DNA of 64,000 nucleotides from Dactylosporangium fulvum. Its GTDB lineage: Bacteria; Actinomycetota; Actinomycetes; Mycobacteriales; Micromonosporaceae. The stretch is from NCBI RefSeq assembly GCF_025137375.1, contig NZ_CP073720.1, positions 10,378,501-10,442,500 on the forward strand, given 5' to 3'. This document shows, in pieces, positions 8,393-16,989 of the stretch. Each line of letters opens with the position of its first letter. Within the stretch, counting starts at the first letter, position 1. The notes below the pieces were generated by a model. That model was not told where the DNA came from. It did not search any database and saw only the letters and a program-made list of their open reading frames with translations. The translations under genes were made by a program, and so were the position numbers.

Positions 8393-9535
8393 ATGTTGCT
8401 CCATCGGACCTGGCGGAAGCGTGCTTTCGCCACCATCTTGAGTGCCGCCGCCGCAACCGCCACCGTGCTGGCCGGGTTGCCGGCGCCCGCGCAGGCGGCG
8501 GCGCTCACCGGGACCATCACGATCACCTCGCCGGTCGGCGGAAAGGTCGCCGCCGACACCGCCAAGCAGGCCATCCTGCTCACCGTGGCCGGGCAGACGC
8601 TCTCCGAGGCGCTCGTCACCAGCGTCGACCTGGGCGAGGACACCGACTGCCAGGGCATCACCAGCTACGTCGTCACCGGCCCGACGACCATCGCCGTCAA
8701 GACGCCCGCCGGCGGCTGCGCGGCCACCTCGCCAGCACTGACGGCGGGCGACAACATCGTCATCAACTTTGCCGGCTCGAACACGCTGACAAAAACCGGC
8801 GGGCTGTTCCTGATCAACCCGCCGGCCATCGCGGCCCTGGCCGACAAGCCGGTCATCGCCGACAACAGCTCACAGCTCCAGACGACGAACCAGGTCCAGC
8901 GCTTCGTCACGAACGGCGGGCAGATCGTGCGGGTGAAGGCGGACAGCACGTACGCCTTCGACCCCCGTACGGCTGCCGGCCTGTCCGTCACGTTCAGCGG
9001 CAAGCCGGCGACCGAGGTCAAGGTCTACACCAGCGACGGGACGCAGATCCTGCCGAACACGCCGTCGGCGCCGGCCGCCGGGAACTACATGACGTTCAAG
9101 ACCCCGATCGGGCTGAACGCCAACGACTCCAACATCACGATCACCCAGAACGGCGTGGGCAAGACCTTCACGACGACCGACACCGGCGTGAACGTGGTCG
9201 CCGCGCCCACCGTCAGCACGCTGACCGTCACTTCCGGCAAGGCCAGGGGCTCGACGAACACGGTCGTCAACGGCAGCGGATTCAACAAGACACTGACCGA
9301 CTACACAACCAGCGCGACGTGGGCGGTCCAGTTCTGCGGCGTCGCCGGCACGGTCACTGCCGTGAACGCCACCGGCACGGCGATCACGGTTACCACCCCG
9401 GACGTGACCGACACCAGCCCCGGCCTCGGCTCGGGGGTCTTCGCCGGTACGTGCGGCGTGCGCGTCGTCGACGTCACGAACTCGATCAGCAGCCCGCTCA
9501 CCCCGGGCAGCTACTTCAACTTCCTGGCCGAATAG
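8393..9535 (+). CDS. Secreted IPT/TIG-domain surface protein
   Basis: 380 aa. Residues 1-35 are a Sec signal peptide (MLLHRTWRKRAFATILSAAA..., cleavage after PAPAQA). The mature part is Thr/Ser/Gly-rich beta protein; the C-terminal 100 residues (from APTVSTLTVTSG) look like an IPT/TIG immunoglobulin-like domain with VNGSGFNKTLT. Four Cys occur in two spaced pairs (C near 85/110 and C near 320/350), likely disulphides outside the cell. There is no LPXTG motif or C-terminal anchor. ATG at 8393 is chosen over upstream ATGs because it yields the signal peptide and follows GAGAGG. Function unknown; possibly adhesion or cell-surface architecture. Confidence 0.8.
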   Translation: MLLHRTWRKRAFATILSAAAATATVLAGLPAPAQAAALTGTITITSPVGGKVAADTAKQAILLTVAGQTLSEALVTSVDLGEDTDCQGITSYVVTGPTTIAVKTPAGGCAATSPALTAGDNIVINFAGSNTLTKTGGLFLINPPAIAALADKPVIADNSSQLQTTNQVQRFVTNGGQIVRVKADSTYAFDPRTAAGLSVTFSGKPATEVKVYTSDGTQILPNTPSAPAAGNYMTFKTPIGLNANDSNITITQNGVGKTFTTTDTGVNVVAAPTVSTLTVTSGKARGSTNTVVNGSGFNKTLTDYTTSATWAVQFCGVAGTVTAVNATGTAITVTTPDVTDTSPGLGSGVFAGTCGVRVVDVTNSISSPLTPGSYFNFLAE

Positions 9536-9591
9536 GCGATCGCGAAAAACGAATAGGCGATCACGAAGACGAGTAGGCAGCCACGAAGAAC
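9530..9591 (+). repeat. Three ~20-bp tandem repeats across the stop codon
   Basis: GAATAGGCGATCGCGAAAAAC (9530-9550), GAATAGGCGATCACGAAGAC (9551-9570) and GAGTAGGCAGCCACGAAGAAC (9571-9591). The first copy holds the TAG stop of the IPT gene; the later copies repeat the GA(A/G)TAG. Confidence 0.8.
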
Positions 9592-9625
9592 GGCCCGGCA
9601 CCCTTCGCGTGAAGGGGCCGGGCCG
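9591..9625. terminator. Bidirectional terminator between IPT gene and fba
   Basis: CGGCCCGGCaCCCTTC, loop GCGT, GAAGGGgCCGGGCCG: a 15-bp stem with one mismatch and a 4-base loop, lying between convergent genes. A strong intrinsic-type hairpin without a U-run, common in high-GC actinomycetes. Confidence 0.85.
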
Positions 9626-9639
9626 CTGTGCTGTCAGAC

Positions 9640-10665
<1,026 letters not shown>

Positions 10666-10898
10666 GACGGCGCTCCTTGGCTGTCTGGATCGTGCGGTAT
10701 GGAGCCGACAGGCACGGCTCCACGAGGACCGCGCTGTCCTGCACGAAGTATCTCGCAGCGCCGACGGTCCACCGACGCCGGGTGACGGCACGGGGTCGCA
10801 ATGGACGGTATTTGTCCGGCTCGGAAGCGAACCGGGCGATTCAGTCGTACGGTTGAGGGCGGCCGAGGAGGAGCGACGACCACAGGGAGAGTGCGGCG

Positions 10899-11114
10899 AT
10901 GACCCAGCCCGACGAGGAACTGGTGACGCTCGACGACCGGCTCGACCCCGACACCCGGAACCCGGAGGCGTCACCCGCGGACGCCGCGGAGCAGGCACTG
11001 CCTGCCAATCCCCTGGACCGGCCGGCCACGGCACACCCCATGCCGTGGGAGGCGAACGAGTACGACGCCGTCGAGCAGGACCGCGAGGTCGACCTGGACG
11101 ACGAATACCGGTAG
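10899..11114 (+). CDS. Small acidic protein, unknown function
   Basis: 71 aa, about a quarter Asp+Glu (TQPDEELVTLDDRLDPDTRNPE, C-terminal EVDLDDEYR), no Cys, no membrane segment; probably disordered. GGGAGAG lies 8 bases before the ATG. The codon bias matches real genes, and a longer overlapping frame in the same place does not look coding. It ends 3 bp from the convergent LCP gene stop. Not recognised beyond looking like conserved actinomycete hypothetical proteins. Confidence 0.7.
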   Translation: MTQPDEELVTLDDRLDPDTRNPEASPADAAEQALPANPLDRPATAHPMPWEANEYDAVEQDREVDLDDEYR

Positions 11115-11117
11115 CCG

Positions 11118-12164
11118 TCAGGAGGCGTATTCCGGGTGGGCGGCCAGCCAGGCCGGGACGGTTGCGGTGCGCAGGGCCGTGAACAGGTCGGCCGCGTCAC
11201 CGGACAGCACCACGGTGCCGTTGTCGAGCCGTGTCGGCAGGCGGATGCCGCGGAGCTGGCCGTTTGACATGTGGCCGAGCTGGATCGCCAGCGCCGGGAG
11301 GGTCTGACCGCGACCCAGGTGCAGATCCAGCGCCTGCGCCGCCACCGGCAGCGCCTTCGACAGCGTGACCGGATCCGACAGCTCGGCCATCAGGGCCGAC
11401 AGCAACTGGCGCAGGTGCCGGTCACGGTCCTCGGCGCCGCCGGGCAGCGAGTTCCGCTGGCGGACGTAGTCCAGCGCCTCCCATGCGGCGAAGTGCCGGC
11501 AGCCCACCTCGTAGACGACCGGGTCCAGGCCCGGGTTGCCGGTCCGCGGGACCACCCGGCCCGAGCGGTCGTAACCGAGGTGGATCGACTCCGTGCGCTG
11601 GTCGACGCAGAGGTCCACGCCGCCGACCGCACGGGTGATCGCCTGCATGGCGGCGTAGTCGACCACCGCACCGCCCTCGATCGGCGCGCCCAGCAGCGTC
11701 GACACGATCTGTTCGGTCAGGCTGTAACCGCCGAAGAGGTACGCGCTGTTCGCCCGCTGCGGGCCGAAGCCCGGCAGGTCGACGAGCAGGTCGCGCGGGA
11801 TCGAGACCTGGAACGTGGTGCGGGTGGCCGGGTCGACGTGCACGAGGAGGATCGCGTCGGCGCGCACCTGCTCACCGGCGCGGGCGGCCTGGCGGTCGGT
11901 GCCGAGGAGCAGGAAGTGCATCGAAGCGCCGCCACCGTCCGTCAGCAGGTCGGCCGGCGTGGAGTGCTCGCGTGACGAGGGCAGCACAGCCAGTACTGTC
12001 GCGAAGGCCAGAACGACGAGGGCCGCGGCGGACGACAGGAACCGGCGACGACGGACCCGGCGACGACGGGCGCCATCGTCGATCGCGGACCGGAGCTCGG
12101 CCGTGGCCTGCGGCGCCAGCGTCTCGTGGCGGGCGAAGGTGTCGCGGAGCAGGTCGTCGATCAC
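11118..12164 (-). CDS. LytR-CpsA-Psr (LCP) protein with anti-sigma-like N-terminus
   Basis: 348 aa. Residues 1-45 are cytoplasmic (IDDLLRDTFARHETLAP, then an RRRRVRRRR stretch), followed by one membrane helix (SAAALVVLAFATVLAVL) and an extracellular LCP domain: FLLLGTDRQ, VSIPRDLLVDLPGFG, RANSAYLFGG, YVRQRNSLPGG and RDRHLRQ. LCP enzymes transfer glycopolymers to peptidoglycan. The N-terminal segment is of the kind found in membrane partners of SigE-family sigma factors. GTG at 12164 overlaps the sigma-factor stop (GTGA) and follows GGAGGC. Hence a coupled pair in which an envelope enzyme may also hold the sigma factor at the membrane (inference). Confidence 0.85.
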   Translation of the reverse strand: MIDDLLRDTFARHETLAPQATAELRSAIDDGARRRRVRRRRFLSSAAALVVLAFATVLAVLPSSREHSTPADLLTDGGGASMHFLLLGTDRQAARAGEQVRADAILLVHVDPATRTTFQVSIPRDLLVDLPGFGPQRANSAYLFGGYSLTEQIVSTLLGAPIEGGAVVDYAAMQAITRAVGGVDLCVDQRTESIHLGYDRSGRVVPRTGNPGLDPVVYEVGCRHFAAWEALDYVRQRNSLPGGAEDRDRHLRQLLSALMAELSDPVTLSKALPVAAQALDLHLGRGQTLPALAIQLGHMSNGQLRGIRLPTRLDNGTVVLSGDAADLFTALRTATVPAWLAAHPEYAS

Positions 12165-12661
12165 CGCTCGTCGCCTCCGCTCAGGGCGGGCACGACCTCG
12201 ACGCGGAGCGTGGCCAGCGCGCGGGAGATCGACGAGCGAACGGTGCCGACCGCACAGTCCAGCACCTCGGCGATCTCGTTGTCGGTGAGGCCTTCGTAGT
12301 AGCGCAGGACGAGCGCCGCGCGCTGGCGGCGGGGCAGCCGGCCCAGCCAGATCCACATCTGGTCGCGCTCGACGGCATGCTCGGCGTGGTCGGGCTCGAC
12401 CTCCCGGGCCGGCGGCGCGAACCCGCCCAGCACGACCCGGCGCAGCCAGGAGCCGCGGTGCAGGTCGACGTAGGCATTGGTGATCATGCGTTTGACGTAT
12501 CGCTCGGGCGCGTTGGACGCGGCGACCCTGCGCCACTTGAGCTGGACGCGGATCATCGTCTCCTGCACGAGGTCCTGCGCGGTGTGCGGGTCACCGGTGA
12601 GCATGACGGCGTATCGCAGGAGCGCCTGCAGCCGAGCGTCGACGAACTCCTCGAACGTCAA
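12161..12661 (-). CDS. SigE-family ECF RNA polymerase sigma factor
   Basis: 166 aa. Region 2: FEEFVDARLQALLRYAVMLTGD...AQDLVQETMIRVQLKW; region 4: LPRRQRAALVLRYYEGLTDNEIAEVLDCAVGTVRSSISRAL (helix-turn-helix), typical of the actinobacterial SigE/SCO-type ECF group. I chose the TTG at 12661, preceded by GGGGGACGTA, because (M)TFEEFVDARL is the family N-terminus; a TTG four codons earlier is the alternative. Translationally coupled to the LCP gene downstream. Directs transcription of an unknown, probably envelope, regulon. Confidence 0.9.
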   Translation of the reverse strand: MTFEEFVDARLQALLRYAVMLTGDPHTAQDLVQETMIRVQLKWRRVAASNAPERYVKRMITNAYVDLHRGSWLRRVVLGGFAPPAREVEPDHAEHAVERDQMWIWLGRLPRRQRAALVLRYYEGLTDNEIAEVLDCAVGTVRSSISRALATLRVEVVPALSGGDER

Positions 12662-12678
12662 TACGTCCCCCAATGCAA

Positions 12679-12712
12679 GCCGGCCCCGACCCTATGACGG
12701 ACCGAGGCCGGC
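12679..12712 (-). terminator. Hairpin after the PhyH-type gene
   Basis: GCCGGCC (12679-12685) and GGCCGGC (12706-12712), with CCG/CGG able to extend the stem inside the loop. It lies between the PhyH-type stop and the sigma-factor start on the same strand, so it probably separates the two units. Confidence 0.5.
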
Positions 12713-12727
12713 CGGACATTGCACCGG

Positions 12728-13600
12728 CTACGGAATCAGCGGAGGGTAGTCGGGGTCGAGCAGACCGCGGTCGAGCAGCTCGGTGTAGAGCGGCGTCGTC
12801 TCCGGGTAGTGGCCCCACGAGTGGTCGCCGTCGCTGCCGCCGACACCGCCGAGCAGCTGCTGCTGGACCGGGTTGAGGTGCGCCCACCAGGGCTTGCCGG
12901 GCAGCGCGCCGACCTCGTCGCGGATGCTGATCCAGCGGTACGTGTAGCCGAGGAACACGCACTTGCGCGTGATCTCCGAGAGGTTGTCCGAGCGGGCGTG
13001 CCAGATCCGCCGGTCGAAGAACACCACGTCACCCGCGTTGACGGTGACCTGCCGCGCGCCGTCCGGGGTCGGCCACGGCACGTCGCGCTTCGGCGGGCCG
13101 GGCAGCCAGTTCGTCTTGTGACTGCCGGGGATCAGGGTCAGGTTGCCACGACCGGTCTGCGAGACGTCCGACAGCCAGTAGGCGAGCTTCACCGAGAGGC
13201 GAGGCCGCGGATCGGTCTCCAGCTCGCGGTTCTGCCGGCCGCCGTCCTGGTGCCAGTGCCACCAGTCGGGCTTCGGCGCGGTCAGCGGCGGATGCACGTC
13301 GAGGTGCGAGTGGTAGATGTGGATGTTCCACCCGAGGATCGACCAGACCAGCGGGAACGTCGCGGGATGGTCGATCAGGTCGACAAGTTCCGGGCAGCTG
13401 GCCACCGCGCTGAGCAGATGCAACGAACCGTCGGGGGCGTGCGGGTGCCTGGCGTGGGCGGCGTCGAGCACGGAGGAGTAGTGACGCACTTCGTCGGGGC
13501 TGAGGACACCCCGCAATACGAGATAACCGTCCGTGTCGAACTGTTCGCGCTGCTCGCTGGTGATAGGCGCCCAGGTCTGCGCGGCCGTCGTGACTGACAT
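12728..13600 (-). CDS. Phytanoyl-CoA dioxygenase (PhyH) family Fe(II)/2-oxoglutarate oxygenase
   Basis: 290 aa. FDTDGYLVLRGVLSPDEV opens the PhyH fold; WWHWHQDGG (about residue 113) supplies the HxD iron ligands, and RIWHARSDN the distal His; TGRGNLTLIPGSHKTNW precedes it. It hydroxylates a small organic substrate using 2-oxoglutarate and O2; the substrate cannot be told (ectoine or lipid-like substrates are known in the family). ATG at 13600, GGAG 10 bases upstream. It stands alone between the sigma and MEMO units. Confidence 0.85.
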   Translation of the reverse strand: MSVTTAAQTWAPITSEQREQFDTDGYLVLRGVLSPDEVRHYSSVLDAAHARHPHAPDGSLHLLSAVASCPELVDLIDHPATFPLVWSILGWNIHIYHSHLDVHPPLTAPKPDWWHWHQDGGRQNRELETDPRPRLSVKLAYWLSDVSQTGRGNLTLIPGSHKTNWLPGPPKRDVPWPTPDGARQVTVNAGDVVFFDRRIWHARSDNLSEITRKCVFLGYTYRWISIRDEVGALPGKPWWAHLNPVQQQLLGGVGGSDGDHSWGHYPETTPLYTELLDRGLLDPDYPPLIP

Positions 13601-13731
13601 GGCCCCGTGTCTCCAAGTTCCGGCGCCGTCCGCAGGCGCCTCCAATCCAGTGACGTTTCCGGGAGACCACTCCAGCGGTCGGCCGTTCGGCCATGCTCTT
13701 TTGGACATTCCGCACGCAACGGATGATGCGT

Positions 13732-14502
13732 CTAAACCGTCAGTGACGCCGCCAGGTAGCCGACGACCCGGTCCCGGGGACCGCCCTCGTCGGCCGAGGT
13801 CGCCAGATGGAGCACGGTCGCGGAGCGCCGGTTCGAGGCGGCCCAGGCGAGCAGGCCGCGCAACGCGTGCCGGCCGCACGCGTCCCGGGAGCCGATGCGG
13901 GTCGGGGAGAGCGCGACGATGGCCGCCACGGTGGCCACGTCACGCAGCCGCGCATCCTCCTCGGTGAGGTAGTGCGAGAGGTCGGTGCTGCACAGCACGA
14001 CCGTGTCCGGCCGGCTCACGGCCGCCACGACGGCGGCGATGTGCTCCACTGTGGACTGTCCAATGCAGATCGGCAGCAGCCGCACGTCCGGGAGTTGTTG
14101 CAGGAACGGCACCTGCACCTCGATCGAGTGCTCCGGCGCGTGTGGCCGGTCGTCGGCGATCGCGAGCCGGCGCGCGACGAGCTCGCGCGCGCCGTCGGTG
14201 TCGATCGCGATCGGCCCGAGCGGCGTGGCCCAGCGCCCGTCGGTGGGCACGGCGGCGCCGCGCAGTGGCACGCGGTGGGCCGGGCCGAGGACGGCGACCC
14301 GGGCAGGCCTGCGGACCGCCAGGCGCCGGTGGACGTGCGCCGCGGTGCGGCCGGACCAGCGGTACCCGGCGTGCGGGACGATGTAGGCGTCGGCGCCGTC
14401 GGCGGACGGTTCCGGGACCGACGAGAGCAGGTCTTCGACCATCGCCTGCAGGTGCGAGGGCGAGGCCGGATAGAAGATGCCGGCCACCGCCGGTCGCCTC
14501 AT
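13732..14502 (-). CDS. amrB: AmmeMemoRadiSam system protein B (MEMO1 family)
   Basis: 256 aa. RRPAVAGIFYPASPSHL at the N-terminus, YIVPHAGYRWSG, VLGPAHRVPLRG, APEHSIEVQVPFLQ and LCSTDLSHY match the MEMO1 family, which is structurally related to class III non-haem dioxygenases. ATG at 14502 overlaps the radical-SAM stop (ATGA). The family usually forms a three-part set with a radical-SAM enzyme and an AMMECR1 protein; the last is not in this window. The exact reaction is uncertain. Confidence 0.88.
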   Translation of the reverse strand: MRRPAVAGIFYPASPSHLQAMVEDLLSSVPEPSADGADAYIVPHAGYRWSGRTAAHVHRRLAVRRPARVAVLGPAHRVPLRGAAVPTDGRWATPLGPIAIDTDGARELVARRLAIADDRPHAPEHSIEVQVPFLQQLPDVRLLPICIGQSTVEHIAAVVAAVSRPDTVVLCSTDLSHYLTEEDARLRDVATVAAIVALSPTRIGSRDACGRHALRGLLAWAASNRRSATVLHLATSADEGGPRDRVVGYLAASLTV

Positions 14503-15563
14503 CCGATGCTCACCGGCAGGCGCCGCCGCCCCCACCCACCGGGCGGCCCGTCGAACACGCCGGGGATGGCGTGTCCACAGTGGACGCAGTGACCGTCGTC
14601 GGTGAGCTCGTAGGAGCGCAGATCGTACCAGTCGCGGACGATGACGGGCGTCGCGCAGCCGGGGCAGCGCGTCGACTGGCCGTCGGGGTCGTGGACGTTG
14701 CCGGTGTAGACATACCGCAAGCCGGTGTCGAGGGCGATCTTCCGTGCCCGGGTCAGCGTCTCCGGCGGGGTGCGCGGGACGTCACGCATCTTGAAGTCGG
14801 GGTGGAACGCGGAGAAGTGCAGCGGCACGTCGGGCCCGAGGTGCTCGGCGAACCACGCGCACTGGCGGCGCAGCTCGTCGTCGCTGTCGTTGCGCCCCGG
14901 AATCAGCAGCGTCGTCACCTCGAACCAGACGTCGGTGGTCCGAAGGTACTCCAGGGTGTCGAGCACGGCGCCGAGCTTGGCGAAGGTGATCTTCTCGTAG
15001 AACCGGTCGCTGAACGCCTTCAGGTCGATGTTGGCCGCGTCGATGTGCCGGTAGAACTCCTCCCGCGGCGCCGGATTCATGTATCCGGCCGAAACCGCGA
15101 CGGCCTTGATCCCGCGGGCCCGGCAGGCGTCGGCGACGTCCATCGCGTATTCCATGAAGATGACCGGGTCGTTGTAGGTGAACGCGACCGAACGGCAGTC
15201 CAGCCGCTGCGCCGCGTCGGCCAGATCCTCCGGACCGGCCGAGGCGGCGAGGGTGTCGATCTCGCGGCTCTTCGAGATGTCCCAGTTCTGGCAGAAGCGG
15301 CAGCCCAGATTGCACCCGGCGGTGCCGAACGACAGGACCGGCGTGCCCGGCAGGAAGTGGTTGAGCGGCTTCTTCTCGATCGGGTCGACGCAGAAACCGG
15401 ACGACCGGCCATAGGTGGTCAGGACGATCTTGTCGCCGGCGCGCTCCCGCACGAAGCAGAAGCCGCGTTGCCCCTCGTGGAGACGACAGGCCCGCGGGCA
15501 CACGTCGCACTGCACCCGGCCGTCCTCCAGCCGGTGCCAGTGCGCGGTGGGCACCACTGCCAT
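14499..15563 (-). CDS. amrS: AmmeMemoRadiSam system radical SAM enzyme
   Basis: 354 aa. The radical-SAM cluster motif CNLGCRFC follows FGTAG (about residue 80). An N-terminal Cys set (CDVCPRACRL, GFC) and a C-terminal zinc-ribbon-like CPGC...CVHCGH flank the barrel. FTYNDPVIFMEYAMD and YMNPAPREEFYRHIDAANIDLK are family blocks. I use the ATG at 15563; the longer frame from 15731 would run across the divergent hen1 start. Coupled to amrB by ATGA. Only 55 bp separate its start from hen1, so the two divergent operons share a promoter region. Confidence 0.9.
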   Translation of the reverse strand: MAVVPTAHWHRLEDGRVQCDVCPRACRLHEGQRGFCFVRERAGDKIVLTTYGRSSGFCVDPIEKKPLNHFLPGTPVLSFGTAGCNLGCRFCQNWDISKSREIDTLAASAGPEDLADAAQRLDCRSVAFTYNDPVIFMEYAMDVADACRARGIKAVAVSAGYMNPAPREEFYRHIDAANIDLKAFSDRFYEKITFAKLGAVLDTLEYLRTTDVWFEVTTLLIPGRNDSDDELRRQCAWFAEHLGPDVPLHFSAFHPDFKMRDVPRTPPETLTRARKIALDTGLRYVYTGNVHDPDGQSTRCPGCATPVIVRDWYDLRSYELTDDGHCVHCGHAIPGVFDGPPGGWGRRRLPVSIG

Positions 15564-15618
15564 ACACCGACTGTACGCCCGGAAAAACCAGCGGTACCGG
15601 CGAAAGAACAGCGTCATC

Positions 15619-16989
15619 ATGACCATCGTGCTGATCACCGTGACGACCACCCACCGACCCGCGACCGATCTGGGCTTCCTCCTCGTGAAGCATCCCGACC
15701 GGTTGCAGTCGTTCGACGTCGCCGGCGGCACCGCGCACGTCTTCTACCCGGAGGCGACCGAGGAGCGCTGCACGGCGGCGCTGCTGCTCGACGTCGACCC
15801 GTCCGCCACGCGGCAGCCCCGCAGCGAGACCTTCACCCTGCACCAGCACGTCAACGACCGGCCGTACGCCGCGTCGAGCCTGCTGTCGGCGGCCCTCGGC
15901 AAGGTCTGGCGCACCGCCCTGCGCGGCGACTCCCGCGACCGGCCCGAGCTCGCGGCCACGGCGATCCCGCTGGAACTGCACATCCCGGCGCTGCGCTGCA
16001 AGGGCAGCGCCGAGGAACTGTTCGGCCCGCTCGGCTGGACGGTCGCCGCCACCCCGATCCCGCTGGACCCGCAGCGCCCGGAGTGGGGCGACAGCCGATA
16101 CGTCGACCTGCGCCTCACCGGCACACTGCGGCTCGCCGACGCATTGAACCAGGTGTACGTGCTGCTGCCGGTCCTCGACGACGCGAAACACTACTGGGTC
16201 TCACCCGACGAGGTGGAGAAGCTCCTGCGCGCGGGCACCGGCTGGCTCGCCGGTCACCCGGCGAAGGCGTTGATCGCCCGCCGCTATCTGGCGCACCGCA
16301 AGGCGCTGACCAACGAGGCCCTCGCCCGGTTGTCCGATGTGGACTCCGCCGTGGACGTGGAGCCTCCCGCGGAAGCCGCACCGCGCCCGGAGTCCCTGGT
16401 CATCCAGCGGCGCGCGGCCGTGCTCAAGGCCCTCGCCGACGCCGGCGCGACGCGGGTGCTCGACCTCGGCTGCGGCCCCGGTGCACTGCTGGGCGAGCTG
16501 GTGCGCGACCGGAGGTACACCGAGATCGTCGGCGCCGACGTCTCGACCGTCGCCCTCGAGATGGCCGCCCGCCGCCTGCATCTCGACCGGCTCCCGGACC
16601 GGCAGAAGGCCCGCATCCGGCTGCTGCAGACCGCGCTCACCTACCGCGACGACCGGCTCAAGGGCTACGACGCCGCGGTGCTGATGGAGGTGATCGAGCA
16701 CGTCGACCCGCCGCGGCTGCCGGCGCTCGCGGCCGGGGTGTTCGGGCACGCGGCGCCGGCCACAGTGGTCGTGACCACGCCGAACGTCGAGTACAACGTC
16801 CGCTACCCCGGCCTCGCGCACGGCCACATGCGCCACAGCGACCACCGGTTCGAGTGGGACCGTACGCAGTTCCGCGCCTGGTCCACCGACACCGCGGCCC
16901 GCTTCGGCTACACGGTGACGATCAGCGGCATCGGCGACCACGACGAAGAAGTCGGCTCCCCCACCCAGATGGCGGTGTTCAGCAAGTGA
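15619..16989 (+). CDS. hen1: 3'-terminal RNA ribose 2'-O-methyltransferase Hen1
   Basis: 456 aa. The N-terminal half is the bacterial Hen1-specific domain (LITVTTTHRPATDLGFLLVKHP...); the C-terminal half is a SAM methyltransferase: VLDLGCGPG (about 280) and the Mn-binding EVIEHVDPPRL (about 356) with MRHSDHRFEW (about 404), all the metal ligands intact. Hen1 marks the RNA being repaired by methylating the 2'-OH before Pnkp seals it. ATG at 15619 is used; GTG at 15628 aligns better with the usual family start and is an alternative; neither has a strong RBS. Its stop overlaps the pnkp start (GTGA). Confidence 0.93.
   Translation: MTIVLITVTTTHRPATDLGFLLVKHPDRLQSFDVAGGTAHVFYPEATEERCTAALLLDVDPSATRQPRSETFTLHQHVNDRPYAASSLLSAALGKVWRTALRGDSRDRPELAATAIPLELHIPALRCKGSAEELFGPLGWTVAATPIPLDPQRPEWGDSRYVDLRLTGTLRLADALNQVYVLLPVLDDAKHYWVSPDEVEKLLRAGTGWLAGHPAKALIARRYLAHRKALTNEALARLSDVDSAVDVEPPAEAAPRPESLVIQRRAAVLKALADAGATRVLDLGCGPGALLGELVRDRRYTEIVGADVSTVALEMAARRLHLDRLPDRQKARIRLLQTALTYRDDRLKGYDAAVLMEVIEHVDPPRLPALAAGVFGHAAPATVVVTTPNVEYNVRYPGLAHGHMRHSDHRFEWDRTQFRAWSTDTAARFGYTVTISGIGDHDEEVGSPTQMAVFSK

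Noticed and set aside
14142..16985. A very long plus-strand open frame running into pnkp
   Set aside because: The part before 16986 is antisense to amrB/amrS and out of frame with hen1; Arg/Pro-rich shadow typical of high-GC DNA. Only the part from GTG 16986 is Pnkp.
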